The position numbers were made by a program, and so were the translations under genes. Of a DNA stretch of 64,000 nucleotides, positions 25,603 to 34,440 are shown piece by piece. This DNA is from Pseudomonas prosekii. Its GTDB lineage: Bacteria > Pseudomonadota > Gammaproteobacteria > Pseudomonadales > Pseudomonadaceae. Where the stretch lies: NCBI RefSeq assembly GCF_900105155.1, contig NZ_LT629762.1:5341501-5405500 (forward strand). The letters are read 5' to 3'. Within the stretch, counting starts at the first letter, position 1. Every line of letters begins with the position of its first letter. A model generated the notes under the pieces. The model was not told where the DNA came from. It did no database searches and was given only the letters and a program-made list of their open reading frames with translations.

Positions 25603-26949
25603 TCATTGCACGATGACCACTTCTTCGGTATCGCTGCCGCCATTGGATGACGTCACCCGAACCCTGGACGGTGGAATCGGCGAGATCCCGGTGGCCAGGG
25701 TTTTCACCGCACCTTCGCCACTCAGCGCGCCAATTGCGGCCCCGCTGGCGGAGGTCGCGGTGAGCACCGGCGGCGAGGTTTCATCGCTGGTCGAAGCCAC
25801 GAGCGTCAGTTGCCCGGAGCTCAGGCTGTACTCGGCGCGCTGGATGACCACCAGGTCGGTGAGCGTCATCGACAAGGTGGTCGGCGTGCTGGTCGGGATC
25901 GCCAGCGAGTTGTCGGCGGTCACCTGCACGCTGCTCGGCAAGCTCGGGTTGAGCGCCGATTGCGCGTACCAGTTGCCGGTGGTGTTGGCTTCGCTCATGT
26001 TCAGCAACGGTCTGCTGCTGGACACCACGGCGGTGGCGGGCGGCGGTGGCGCCATGACGAAGATGTCCTGCTGCGCCACAGGGGCGCTTTCACCGGCCTT
26101 GCGTGAGTAAGTGCTGCGCTGGGTGATCATTGGCGTCGGCCGCACCACCGTCGACAACTTGCCGGAAATCGCAAACAGCGTGGTCCGCAGGTCGAGGCCG
26201 TTCGGTCCTTCGATGCGCACGAAGTTGGTGTTGAACGGGCTGCCGGTGACGGCTTCCTCGATGTTCGGATCACCGATGAATTGCTCGGCCGCGCCGGTCA
26301 CTGGATTGGTCTCGGTGTACGGGCCATTGGCGCTGCGCAAGAACGGCCCGACGTCGCCCCGCAGTGCGCCGTCGTAGGTTTTCGGTACGCCGATGCCGAT
26401 GTCGCGCGTCATGTTGATCGCCCGCCGCCCCGGCACCGGAACGTCAAACACGTCGACCCCGTAAGGATGGGTGACGACATAGGTGCCGGCGGTGGGCACG
26501 TCGATGCGAATGCGCACACGGGCGAAACTGATCTGGTCACCCTCGACCGGTTCTTCCGCGGCGAACGCCGCTTCGATGGCCGTGCCGAACGACAGGTCAA
26601 TGCCGCGTGCAGCATCGACGATGGTCGCATCGGCGGTGAACCAGAAGGCTTCGTCGGGGAAGTTGGTCGGGAAGACCACCGGTTGCGCGTCGTCAAACAC
26701 GCCCGGCGCCGGCAGCAGGTTGCACATGTAAGTCGGCGCGCCCGGCGCACCGGGCACCCGCGAACTGACGGCTTTGGACAGGCACAGGTCGAGCGTTCGG
26801 CCGTGGGTGTCCTGATACCAGGCGGCAAACGAGCCGTTGGCTGGCAGATAAGGGCCTGGATCAACAGCGAACAGCGCCGCTTCGGCAACGCCCAGGGCTT
26901 GAGCGGTAACCACCAGCGCAATCGCGGTTTTGGACAGTAAAGGGTGCAT
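25603..26949 (-). CDS. Secreted protein of unknown function, paralogue of the adjacent Ig-repeat protein
   Basis: 448 residues with a signal peptide ending near VAEA. Residues about 27-270 share the same domain as the downstream neighbour, including two conserved Cys pairs (LCLSKA, YMCNL). The C-terminal part is beta-rich with no VCBS loops. It is the first gene of the leftward operon and starts about 60 bases after a sigma54-like promoter. I do not recognise a family function. Confidence 0.8.
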   Translation of the reverse strand: MHPLLSKTAIALVVTAQALGVAEAALFAVDPGPYLPANGSFAAWYQDTHGRTLDLCLSKAVSSRVPGAPGAPTYMCNLLPAPGVFDDAQPVVFPTNFPDEAFWFTADATIVDAARGIDLSFGTAIEAAFAAEEPVEGDQISFARVRIRIDVPTAGTYVVTHPYGVDVFDVPVPGRRAINMTRDIGIGVPKTYDGALRGDVGPFLRSANGPYTETNPVTGAAEQFIGDPNIEEAVTGSPFNTNFVRIEGPNGLDLRTTLFAISGKLSTVVRPTPMITQRSTYSRKAGESAPVAQQDIFVMAPPPPATAVVSSSRPLLNMSEANTTGNWYAQSALNPSLPSSVQVTADNSLAIPTSTPTTLSMTLTDLVVIQRAEYSLSSGQLTLVASTSDETSPPVLTATSASGAAIGALSGEGAVKTLATGISPIPPSRVRVTSSNGGSDTEEVVIVQ

Positions 26950-27008
26950 GAGTAATCCCTCTATCGGAGTGCCTGCCCCTTGGAGACGGGTCAGTTGAGG
27001 GGGCTAGC

Positions 27009-27023
27009 GCAAATTGCATACCA
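27009..27023 (-). promoter_or_regulatory. Candidate sigma54 promoter of the curlin operon
   Basis: Read on the minus strand it is TGGTAT-N5-TTGC, with GG-N10-GC spacing and a perfect TTGC at -12. It lies 60 bases upstream of the 26949 start. Confidence 0.65.
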
Positions 27024-27113
27024 AACACGCGCAATCGCCGGGAAAGGCCCGAGGTACAGGGTTACGCGGGGACGAAGAGGTTTGATGGCAGGACGATTGA
27101 AGCGGGCGAGTGT

Positions 27114-27127
27114 CCCCAGGATTGGGG
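27114..27127. promoter_or_regulatory. Candidate enhancer palindrome CCCCA-N4-TGGGG
   Basis: Perfect five-base arms with the same 4-base gap as the palindrome at 10441. It lies about 100 bases upstream of the sigma54-like promoter at 27009-27023, a typical enhancer distance. A short GGGGCGGTG repeat follows at about 27125-27150. Confidence 0.5.
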
Positions 27128-27197
27128 GCGGTGGGGCGGTGGGGCGGTGGGGAATGGGGGAAGTCCGGTGGGGGTTGGCCGACCGGAGATTTCACCG

Positions 27198-27686
27198 TTA
27201 CTTGATCAGGCGGGTGTCCAGTGCGAAACGTTCCTGGGACACAAGCTTGAATTGCTCAGCGGCCAGATCGCAGCTCACCAGCAGATTCCACGAGTGCCGG
27301 GTCACGGCTGAAGGGATCAGCACGAAGGGATGTTCGGTCAAAAAATTATCGGCAAACCGCTGCTGATTGAGCGAGGGCAGGGAGGGAATGAGCCAGTTCG
27401 GATTTGGCACATCATCGGGCTGGATGACTTTAATGGTGGACGGGTCGAGTACCTGGAAGCAGGTCAGCACGTGCGGGACCCTGTCCAGCGTATCGAAGCC
27501 GACATGCACCGCCACTTCCAGAATGGCGGTCGAGGGGTCCGCCGACGCGTAGATGACCCGGCGCCCGGGCGGGTTCCAGCGACCACCGGAGGCTTGCGCG
27601 CAGAGGCCGCTGTCCCACGACTCCTTGAATACCTCGCGATCCAGGCGCCAAGCGTGCCAAGTGCCGTCCCATGGCAAAGCATTCAT
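27198..27686 (-). CDS. RES-domain toxin
   Basis: 162 residues. Typical RES pattern: WRL near the start, GGRWNPPG, a YAS motif, and AILEVAVH with the conserved Glu. RES toxins degrade NAD+. ATG 27686 overlaps the stop of the upstream antitoxin gene (ATGA), the usual order for Xre-RES pairs. Confidence 0.9.
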   Translation of the reverse strand: MNALPWDGTWHAWRLDREVFKESWDSGLCAQASGGRWNPPGRRVIYASADPSTAILEVAVHVGFDTLDRVPHVLTCFQVLDPSTIKVIQPDDVPNPNWLIPSLPSLNQQRFADNFLTEHPFVLIPSAVTRHSWNLLVSCDLAAEQFKLVSQERFALDTRLIK

Positions 27687-28192
27687 TGATAAACCCCGTG
27701 TTCAATCCGTGTCAGGTAACCCTCGACCACCAGGTAGCCCAGCGCGTTGTCGATCAATAACAACGGGATGTTTCCGTCCAGGTATTTGCAGGGCTTTTTC
27801 AGCCAGTCCTCGGCCAATGACTGACTGCCGAACACGTTGATCGCGTGTTCCAGCGTCTGTGCGTATTGAAACGCAACGGTACTTTGCTGCTGATTCAAGC
27901 GCACTGTGGCGGTCTCTTTGGTCAAGCGCTGGACAGTCCTCACGGATTTACCGGTGATGCGTTCGACCAGACCGCTGGCCATGTACAGCGCGGAGATTTC
28001 GAGCATTTCGCGGACGTCGCTCAAGTCGAAACCTTCTTGTGTGTAGCGAATAATCTCCAGTGGGGTGTCACTTTTACGGCCATGCAGCAGGACTTCCGTC
28101 GGTGTTTTGCTGACTTTGGCTACGGCGCTCCGCCGGCCTGCGGGGCGGGATTTATCGCCGGTTGATGTGTCTGCGGTATTGGTTGCGGACAT
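27683..28192 (-). CDS. Xre/ParS (MbcA-like) antitoxin of the RES toxin
   Basis: 169 residues from ATG 28192 (GAGAGG 8 bases upstream). An N-terminal helical Xre-like domain (about residues 40-110) precedes the C-terminal toxin-binding domain: AFQYAQTLEHAINVFGS...AEDWLKKPCKYLDGNIPLLLIDNALGY. It neutralises the RES toxin and probably represses the pair. A longer frame upstream runs into REP sequence and is not preferred. Confidence 0.88.
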   Translation of the reverse strand: MSATNTADTSTGDKSRPAGRRSAVAKVSKTPTEVLLHGRKSDTPLEIIRYTQEGFDLSDVREMLEISALYMASGLVERITGKSVRTVQRLTKETATVRLNQQQSTVAFQYAQTLEHAINVFGSQSLAEDWLKKPCKYLDGNIPLLLIDNALGYLVVEGYLTRIEHGVYQ

Positions 28193-28286
28193 GTTGATGA
28201 CCTCTCGCGACATTTGACGCGATGATAGCGCCAAATGTCGCAGTTGCGGTAAATGAGTTTTGATTTTCTTGATGGGTGGTGATGTC

Positions 28287-28888
28287 GAGGGGGGGACGCC
28301 CGTTGGGTTGCGCAGCAGCCCCAAAACCTGTGATCGCGTTTTTCCTGAAGAACCGCGACAGTTTTATTGGGGCTGCTTCGCAGCCCAACGGGGGTAAACC
28401 CCCTCGCCACGGGGGCTGTGTTTTTTCATGAGGGTTTTGTCGGGCTGACAGCAGTCGTTGTGCATGTCTTTTAGCTATCTGCTCCGACGCCGCAATTTCC
28501 CCTGACGAAATAAACAACCTGTGGCGAGGGGGTTTACCCCCGTTGGGTTGCGCAGCAACCCCCCAAACCTGTGATCGCGTTTTTCCTGACACACCGCGAC
28601 GGCTTTATTGGGGCCGCTGCGCAGCCCAACGGGGGTAAACCCCCTCGCCACGGGGGCTGTGTCTTCTCATAAGAATTTGTTGGTGTGACGGTATTCGTCG
28701 CGCAGGTCTTTAGCTATTGCCCGGACCCCTCATATTCCCCTGACGAAATAAACACCCTGTGGCGAGGGGGTTTACCGCCGTCGGGTTGCGCAGCAACCCC
28801 CAAACCTGCGATCGAGTTTTTCCTGAAGAACCGCGTAAGCTTCATTGGGGCCGCTTCGCAGCCCAACAGGGGTAAACCCCCTCACCAC
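28287..28888. repeat. Three tandem copies of a ~236-base unit, each with a REP-type palindrome
   Basis: Palindromes at 28287-28410, 28521-28651 and 28759-28888 start and end with GTGGCGAGGGGG-type arms and enclose the same core (ACCTGTGATCGCGTTTTTCCTGA). The spacers are also repeated (TTTAGCTAT..., TTCCCCTGACGAAATAAACA). This makes a gene-free stretch between the antitoxin and the first kinase. Frames in it are repeat translations. Confidence 0.92.
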
Positions 28889-28935
28889 AGGATGTTTCGT
28901 CAGCGGGACGGGGGGATTTCCTTAGCTTGCTCGCA

Positions 28936-28951
28936 TTGGGGCAAACCCCAA
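28936..28951. promoter_or_regulatory. 16-base palindrome upstream of the first kinase
   Basis: TTGGGG-CAAA-CCCCAA is perfect and lies 46 bases before the mnxS1 start. The arms are the same as the CCCCA/TGGGG sites but in opposite order. It may be an operator or simply a hairpin; no sigma54 element is seen next to it. Confidence 0.35.
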
Positions 28952-28996
28952 ACTGTGGGCTATAACCCTATAGGGAAACCGCCTGGGTCATCGTCC

Positions 28997-30445
28997 ATGA
29001 AACTGCACGCACAAACGCTTCGGCCCGAGGAGGGCGACGTTCGCTTGAGCACGCGCAAGCAGCCGTTCAATCTGCTGCGCTGGTTTTCGCTGATCAGCAT
29101 GGGCGTGATTGCCACGGTCGCGGTGGCGTTGGGGGCGGTGTCGACGCAGTTTGTGATTACCGAAAGCGTGCAGCGCGATGCCCTGCTGACCTCGCAATTC
29201 ATTCAGGCGATCGCCTCGGCCGAGGTGCGCCACGTGGCGATTCCCAATGTGCGGACCATGGGCGAACTGCTCGATCCGCGCCAGGACAAAGATTTCCCCG
29301 ACGTTGACCCCGCCGCACGCGCCAATGCCCGGGGGGAGTTTCTTGATCACATCGCGCACTTGCCGGACGTGCTGCTCGCTAATATCTACGCACCCGACCG
29401 GCGGGTGATCTGGTCCACCAACCCGGCGCTCGTTGGCACCACCATCCATGTCGACGAAGACCTCGACCACGCGTTCGAATACAAAGTGCCGGTGTCCGCC
29501 AGTTATCACGACATCGACGAAGGGCGGATGGAGCAGAAATTCATCACGCCGCCGGATTACATCTTTATCGAAAACTACATCCCGCTGTTCGACGCCGACG
29601 GCAAAAACGTCACCGCCATGGTCGAGATCTACAAGGAACCCAAAGACCTGATCGGCCGCATCGGCCGAGGGCTGGTGCTGATCTGGCTGGCCACGGCACT
29701 CGGCGGCGGCCTGATTTACCTGGGTTTGTACTGGATCGTGCGGCGCGCGGCGATCCTCTTGGCGCAGCAACAAAAACTGCTGATTACCAACGAAACCTTT
29801 GTCGCCCTCGGCGAGATGTCGTCGGCCGTCGCCCACAGCCTGCGCAATCCGTTGGCGACCATCCGTTCCAGCGCCGAACTGGCGCTCGAGCTCGGCGCCG
29901 GCCCGGCGCATAAAAACATCAACGACATCATTGGTCAGGTCGATCGCATGTCGAAATGGGTCCGCGAATTGCTGCAATCGCTGCGACCGCTCAACGACGA
30001 TGCCGAGCCGGTCAACCTCGTCGCGGCGATCCACGACAGCCTGATGGCGTTCGAGCAGCAAATTACCCGCGCCGGGGTCAAAGTAGAGTTCAACCCGCAG
30101 CAGACGCCGATGGTCCTCAGCCAGCACATGCAACTCACGCAAATCCTCAACAGCCTGATGGCCAACGCTTTGGAAGCCATGGACAAGGGCGGTAAGCTCA
30201 CCATCACCCTCGAACCGACCGATGCGCGCGGCGTGTGCGTGGTGCTCAGCGACACCGGCAAAGGCATGAGCGAAGAACAGCGCAAAATGGCCTTCCGGCC
30301 GTTTTTCACCACCAAGACTGGCGGCCTCGGCGTAGGGCTGGTGCTGGTCAAACGCATCATGGAACGCTTCGGCGGCGGCGTCGCGCTCGGCAGCCGCGAG
30401 GGCGAGGGCACGTGCGTGCGCCTGTCGTTCAAACTCGTGCCCTGA
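28997..30445 (+). CDS. mnxS1: Membrane sensor histidine kinase, MnxS1-like
   Basis: 482 residues. Two transmembrane helices (about 32-55 and 225-247) flank a periplasmic sensor of some 170 residues. The kinase core has the H-box VAHSLRNPLATIRSS with H280, N-box NSLMANALEAM, G1 DTGKGM and G2 GGLGVGLVLVKRIM. It is a close paralogue of the next kinase. In P. putida GB-1 two such kinases (MnxS1, MnxS2) with regulator MnxR are needed for Mn(II) oxidation. The gene order and the multicopper oxidase in the same window support this name. The SD is weak, so the start is less certain. Confidence 0.8.
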   Translation: MKLHAQTLRPEEGDVRLSTRKQPFNLLRWFSLISMGVIATVAVALGAVSTQFVITESVQRDALLTSQFIQAIASAEVRHVAIPNVRTMGELLDPRQDKDFPDVDPAARANARGEFLDHIAHLPDVLLANIYAPDRRVIWSTNPALVGTTIHVDEDLDHAFEYKVPVSASYHDIDEGRMEQKFITPPDYIFIENYIPLFDADGKNVTAMVEIYKEPKDLIGRIGRGLVLIWLATALGGGLIYLGLYWIVRRAAILLAQQQKLLITNETFVALGEMSSAVAHSLRNPLATIRSSAELALELGAGPAHKNINDIIGQVDRMSKWVRELLQSLRPLNDDAEPVNLVAAIHDSLMAFEQQITRAGVKVEFNPQQTPMVLSQHMQLTQILNSLMANALEAMDKGGKLTITLEPTDARGVCVVLSDTGKGMSEEQRKMAFRPFFTTKTGGLGVGLVLVKRIMERFGGGVALGSREGEGTCVRLSFKLVP

Positions 30446-30887
30446 AACGGGGAAAGAGCGTTCCCCACAAACGGGTGTGATTGCCCACCGCGACACCGTT
30501 AGCCGCCTACCAAAAGTCATAAGCCGTTGTTTGATCAGGCGTCCTAACAGGAGTGAGCGCCGGTGAAAGACATGGCGAGGTAATTGCAAATCAGCAGTAC
30601 CGAGGCACGACGTCGAGAAGGCTGGCGATGGACACGATAATGTCTCGCAAGCACCCACGCCGCGCGACGATCGATTCGGCGGTTAATGACAGCCTGCGCA
30701 AGCGCCAACGCTTCGCATTCTCTTGCACTGCGTTGGCTGGAAAAGCCCGAATGGCGCGGCGTCCAGGGTTTTCCTGCCCAATGGCGGCGAAATACCATCA
30801 TTGGCCATTCGATCCTCAGTATTGCCACCTACACTGATCGTAGTCCGCCGCAAAAGGTCGTCACGCAAGCTTCCCCAGGACATGCCC
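30446..30887. other. 442-base leader between the two kinase genes
   Basis: No convincing gene. A GGGGAA / TTCCCC hairpin sits at about 30450-30468. A 69-codon frame (30628-30837) lacks a good SD and any familiar feature. The gap is long for two genes that seem to work together and may carry a separate promoter for mnxS2-mnxR. Confidence 0.4.
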
Positions 30888-32381
30888 ATGCTGATGCCAG
30901 AACAACAAAAAATACCTGCGCCGACCCTGATGGCAGCAGAGCAGGAGCACCGGAGCGGGCAGTTCAATTTGCTGCGCTGGTTTTCCCTGGCGAGTTTTTT
31001 CTTCATCGCGGCGGTGGCGCTGGGTTTGGGCTACGTTTCCACGCGTTTCGTGGTCACCGAAAGCATTGAGCGCGATGCCTTGCTCACCGCGCAGTTCATC
31101 CAGGCCATCGGCGATGCCGAGATGCGCCACGCCAAGATCAACAGCAACCGAACCATGGGCGAGATGCTTGATCCGCGGCAGGACAACGCTTATTCCGACG
31201 TCCCGGCGCAGACGCGTGCCTCGGCGCGCATCGAGTTTCTAGACCATGTCGAGCACTTGCCGGGCTTATTGCTGGCAACGGTGTTTGCCCTCGATCGCAC
31301 GGTGACCTGGTCGACCAACCCGCAGATGATCGGCATGCATTTCGAGGACGACGAGGAACTCGATGATTCCTTCAAAATGAAGGTCCCGGTGTCCGCCAGT
31401 TACCACAAGATCGACGAGGAACGGCCCGAGCAAATGCTCCTGCGCGAGCCGCAATCACTGTTCATCGAAAACTACATTCCGATGTTCAATGCCGACAAAA
31501 GCCAAGTGATCGCCATGGTCGAAATCTACAAGGAACCGACCGACCTGGTGGAGCGCATTCAGCGCGGTTTCAAGTCGATCTGGATTGCGACATTGCTCGG
31601 CGGCGCGGCGATTTATCTGGCGCTGTTCTGGATCGTGCGCCGCGCCGCGACGTTGCTGCAGAGTCAGCAAAAACAATTGATCGCCAACGAGACGTTTGTC
31701 GCGTTGGGCGAGATGTCCTCAGCGGTGGCCCACAGCCTGCGCAACCCGTTGGCGACCATCCGTTCCAGCGCCGAACTGGCCCAGGAAATCGCCAGCCACG
31801 GCGCGCAGAAGAACATCGGTGACATCATCAATCAGGTCGATCGCATGTCGCGTTGGGTGCGCGAATTGTTGCTGTCATTGCGGCCGATGAACAACGACTG
31901 TGAATCCGTCGACCTGGTGCTGGCCATCGACGACACCCTGAGCGCTTTCGAGGCGCTGATCAAACGCTCGAATGTTCGTGTGCGCTTCACCGCGCAGAGC
32001 TTTCCGCCAGTGGTCAGCCAGCAGGTGTTGCTCACGCAGATCCTCAATAGCCTGTTCGCCAATGCCCTGGAGGCGATGCCAACGGGCGGCGTGTTGAGCA
32101 TCGAGATTGATTCGCCGCGCCCCGACGCGTTGCGCATGACCCTGACCGACACCGGCAAAGGCATGACCCGGCAGCAGCAACAGATGGTTTTCAAACCGTT
32201 TTTTACCACCAAGCAGGGCGGCCTCGGCGTCGGCCTCGCGTTGGTCAAACGAATAATGGAACGTTTCCATGGCTCGGTCGAACTGACCAGCCAGGAGCAG
32301 GAAGGAACCCGCGTCTGTCTCAATTTCAGAGTGGCAACGGGAGGGGAATATGGAGCGCAGCATATTGCTGGTGGAGGATGA
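30888..32381 (+). CDS. mnxS2: Membrane sensor histidine kinase, MnxS2-like
   Basis: 497 residues from ATG 30888 (AGGA 7 bases upstream; 30882 and 30894 are alternatives). Same architecture as the previous kinase, and the two are alike throughout the sensor (TMGE-LDPRQD, VPVSASYH-ID, FIENYIP) and kinase parts. H-box His is H282; G1 DTGKGM and G2 GGLGVGLALVKRIM are intact. It overlaps the regulator gene by 32 bases, so it is translated with it. Confidence 0.82.
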   Translation: MLMPEQQKIPAPTLMAAEQEHRSGQFNLLRWFSLASFFFIAAVALGLGYVSTRFVVTESIERDALLTAQFIQAIGDAEMRHAKINSNRTMGEMLDPRQDNAYSDVPAQTRASARIEFLDHVEHLPGLLLATVFALDRTVTWSTNPQMIGMHFEDDEELDDSFKMKVPVSASYHKIDEERPEQMLLREPQSLFIENYIPMFNADKSQVIAMVEIYKEPTDLVERIQRGFKSIWIATLLGGAAIYLALFWIVRRAATLLQSQQKQLIANETFVALGEMSSAVAHSLRNPLATIRSSAELAQEIASHGAQKNIGDIINQVDRMSRWVRELLLSLRPMNNDCESVDLVLAIDDTLSAFEALIKRSNVRVRFTAQSFPPVVSQQVLLTQILNSLFANALEAMPTGGVLSIEIDSPRPDALRMTLTDTGKGMTRQQQQMVFKPFFTTKQGGLGVGLALVKRIMERFHGSVELTSQEQEGTRVCLNFRVATGGEYGAQHIAGGG

Positions 32382-33774
32382 CGAACTCCTCGCCGAAAAC
32401 ATCCAGACCTACCTTGAGCGCAAAGATTTCGAGGTGACGGTCTGCCATTCGGCTGAGGATGCACTGGAGCAACTGAGCTCGTTTGTGCCGGACGTGGTGC
32501 TCACCGATAACTCGCTGCCGGGCATGAGCGGTCACGACTTGATCCAGAAGCTGCGCATCAGCGCGCCGGATCTGAAAGTGATCATGATGACCGGTTACGG
32601 CAACGTCGAAGACGCGGTGGTGGCGATGAAGGAGGGCGCGTTTCACTACGTGACCAAACCGGTGGCGCTGCCCGAGCTCAAACTGCTGCTGGACAAGGCC
32701 CTGGCGACCGAGCGCATGGAGCGCACGTTGTCGTTTTATCAGGAGCGCGAAGCGCAGAAGTCCGGCGTGCAGGCGCTGATCGGCGAATCGGCGCCGATGC
32801 AGTACCTGAAAAACACCATCGGCCAGTTGCTCGACGCCGAACGCCGAATGGCCAATACCGACCTGCCGCCCGTGTTGGTCGAGGGCGAAACCGGCACCGG
32901 CAAGGAACTGGTAGCGCGCGCGCTGCACTTCGACGGCCCGCGCGCCAAAGGCCCGTTTATTGAATTCAATTGCGCGTCGATTCCATCAAATCTGGTCGAA
33001 TCCGAGTTGTTCGGTCACGAGAAAGGTGCGTTCACCGACGCCAAGGACCGTCGCGTCGGGCTAGTGGAAGCGGCTGACGGCGGCACGTTGTTTCTGGATG
33101 AAGTCGGCGAAATGGATTTGCTGCTGCAAGCCAAACTGCTGAAGCTGCTGGAAGACCGGACCATCCGCCGGGTCGGCTCGGTGAAGGAGCGCAAGGTCGA
33201 TCTGCGCGTGATCAGTGCAACCAATTGCAACCTCGAGCAGATGGTCCAGCAGGGCAAATTTCGCCGTGATCTGTTTTTTCGGCTGCGCATTATCTCGATC
33301 AAAGTCCCGCGCCTGCACGCCCGAGGAACCGACGCATTGCTGCTTGCGCGGCACTTTCTGGCGATCCACGGCAAGCGTTACGGCAAACCGCATTTGTATT
33401 TCAGCGATCAGGCTCAAGCATTGCTGCTGAGTTATAGCTGGCCGGGCAACGTGCGCGAGTTGCGCAACATGCTCGAGCAAACCGTGTTGCTGGCGCAAAG
33501 CGACAGCATTGCCGCGCATCAATTGCACGTCTGCCAGAGCCTGGTCGATGAACCGCTGCTGGTGCAGGAGCCGCAATACATCGAACCGCGGCCGTGCAAC
33601 GGCGTCGAATCGATGAACTTGCCGGAAGTCGAGCGCGACATGGTGCGCAAGATGCTCGACAAGACTGACTGGAACGTCACCAAATCTGCGCGTTTGCTCG
33701 GGTTGAGCCGCGACATGCTGCGTTACCGGATCGAAAAACTCGGCCTCGCGCGGCCGGACAAGCGTCAGTGGTGA
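32350..33774 (+). CDS. mnxR: NtrC-family sigma54 activator, MnxR-like
   Basis: 474 residues. Receiver with D10/D11, phospho-acceptor D53 and K103; AAA+ domain with Walker A GETGTGKE (179-186), the sigma54-contact loop GAFTDA (226-231) and Walker B FLDEVGEM; C-terminal Fis-type HTH (DWNVTKSARLLGLSRDMLRYR). All residues for activating sigma54 promoters are present. Likely targets are the two sigma54-like promoters at 10572 and 27009 and the unseen oxidase promoter. Confidence 0.85.
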   Translation: MERSILLVEDDELLAENIQTYLERKDFEVTVCHSAEDALEQLSSFVPDVVLTDNSLPGMSGHDLIQKLRISAPDLKVIMMTGYGNVEDAVVAMKEGAFHYVTKPVALPELKLLLDKALATERMERTLSFYQEREAQKSGVQALIGESAPMQYLKNTIGQLLDAERRMANTDLPPVLVEGETGTGKELVARALHFDGPRAKGPFIEFNCASIPSNLVESELFGHEKGAFTDAKDRRVGLVEAADGGTLFLDEVGEMDLLLQAKLLKLLEDRTIRRVGSVKERKVDLRVISATNCNLEQMVQQGKFRRDLFFRLRIISIKVPRLHARGTDALLLARHFLAIHGKRYGKPHLYFSDQAQALLLSYSWPGNVRELRNMLEQTVLLAQSDSIAAHQLHVCQSLVDEPLLVQEPQYIEPRPCNGVESMNLPEVERDMVRKMLDKTDWNVTKSARLLGLSRDMLRYRIEKLGLARPDKRQW

Positions 33775-33894
33775 GGGCACCGATGGACTGAGGATCGATG
33801 GTTTGTCAGAGGACGACGAGAGGTGGGGGCGCTCAGTGGAAAATCCACCGAGGGTGTGCCTGACTGGTTTTTCCCTTTGACGGAGTAACGGTCC

Positions 33895-34437
33895 ATGCGA
33901 CGCAGGGGTGCGCAGTACTGGCTGTGGATCAACAGCCAATTACACGGGCGTGATCATGATGAAATATTGCCGGACGGCACGCAGATTGACGTCCAGGCGC
34001 GGCTCAATCGTGCGCAAGTGACGCAGGTGTTTGTCGGGTTATATGCCCGCGGCGGCTCGCCGCTGGCAGAAGAGTTTCACGACCGCGAAGGGCAGCCGTC
34101 ATTGGCCCAAGCGCTGGCGTGGGGCTGCGCGCGAGCGCGGGAGATTCTGCGCACGGTGACGGCATTTCGCGCCCCGCATCGGATTCAACTGACCTTGGGC
34201 GTGGTCATGGACGACCCCTGCACCCGCGCGCTGCGGCAAATGGAAATGTCCGCGGACGAGGCGCTGCGGATCAAGCGTCAGGATGCCTGCGAGGAATATT
34301 TCCAGGCCAAGCAAGCGATGTTGGCGCTGATGCGTTCGGAAAAGGTCGACAGCGAAGTCTGGGAAAGTCAGAAGCGCCGCTTGCGCGATGCCATCGACCG
34401 CCGCGCGGCGCTGCGACATAACTGGCCGTCGGATTGA
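33895..34437 (+). CDS. Hypothetical cytoplasmic protein
   Basis: 180 residues, Arg-rich, no signal or membrane segment. N-terminal half beta/alpha (RGAQYWLWINSQLHGRDHDEILPDG); C-terminal half helical with charged residues (ALRIKRQDACEEYFQAKQAM). I do not recognise a family. It is 120 bases after mnxR on the same strand and may be co-transcribed. It converges on the next gene with a 3-base gap. Confidence 0.7.
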   Translation: MRRRGAQYWLWINSQLHGRDHDEILPDGTQIDVQARLNRAQVTQVFVGLYARGGSPLAEEFHDREGQPSLAQALAWGCARAREILRTVTAFRAPHRIQLTLGVVMDDPCTRALRQMEMSADEALRIKRQDACEEYFQAKQAMLALMRSEKVDSEVWESQKRRLRDAIDRRAALRHNWPSD

Positions 34438-34440
34438 GCA

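Noticed and set aside
28152..28592. 146-codon minus-strand frame before the antitoxin
   Set aside because: Translation of the tandem repeat block.
30628..30837. 69-codon frame between the kinase genes
   Set aside because: No good SD, no recognisable features, composition like non-coding sequence.
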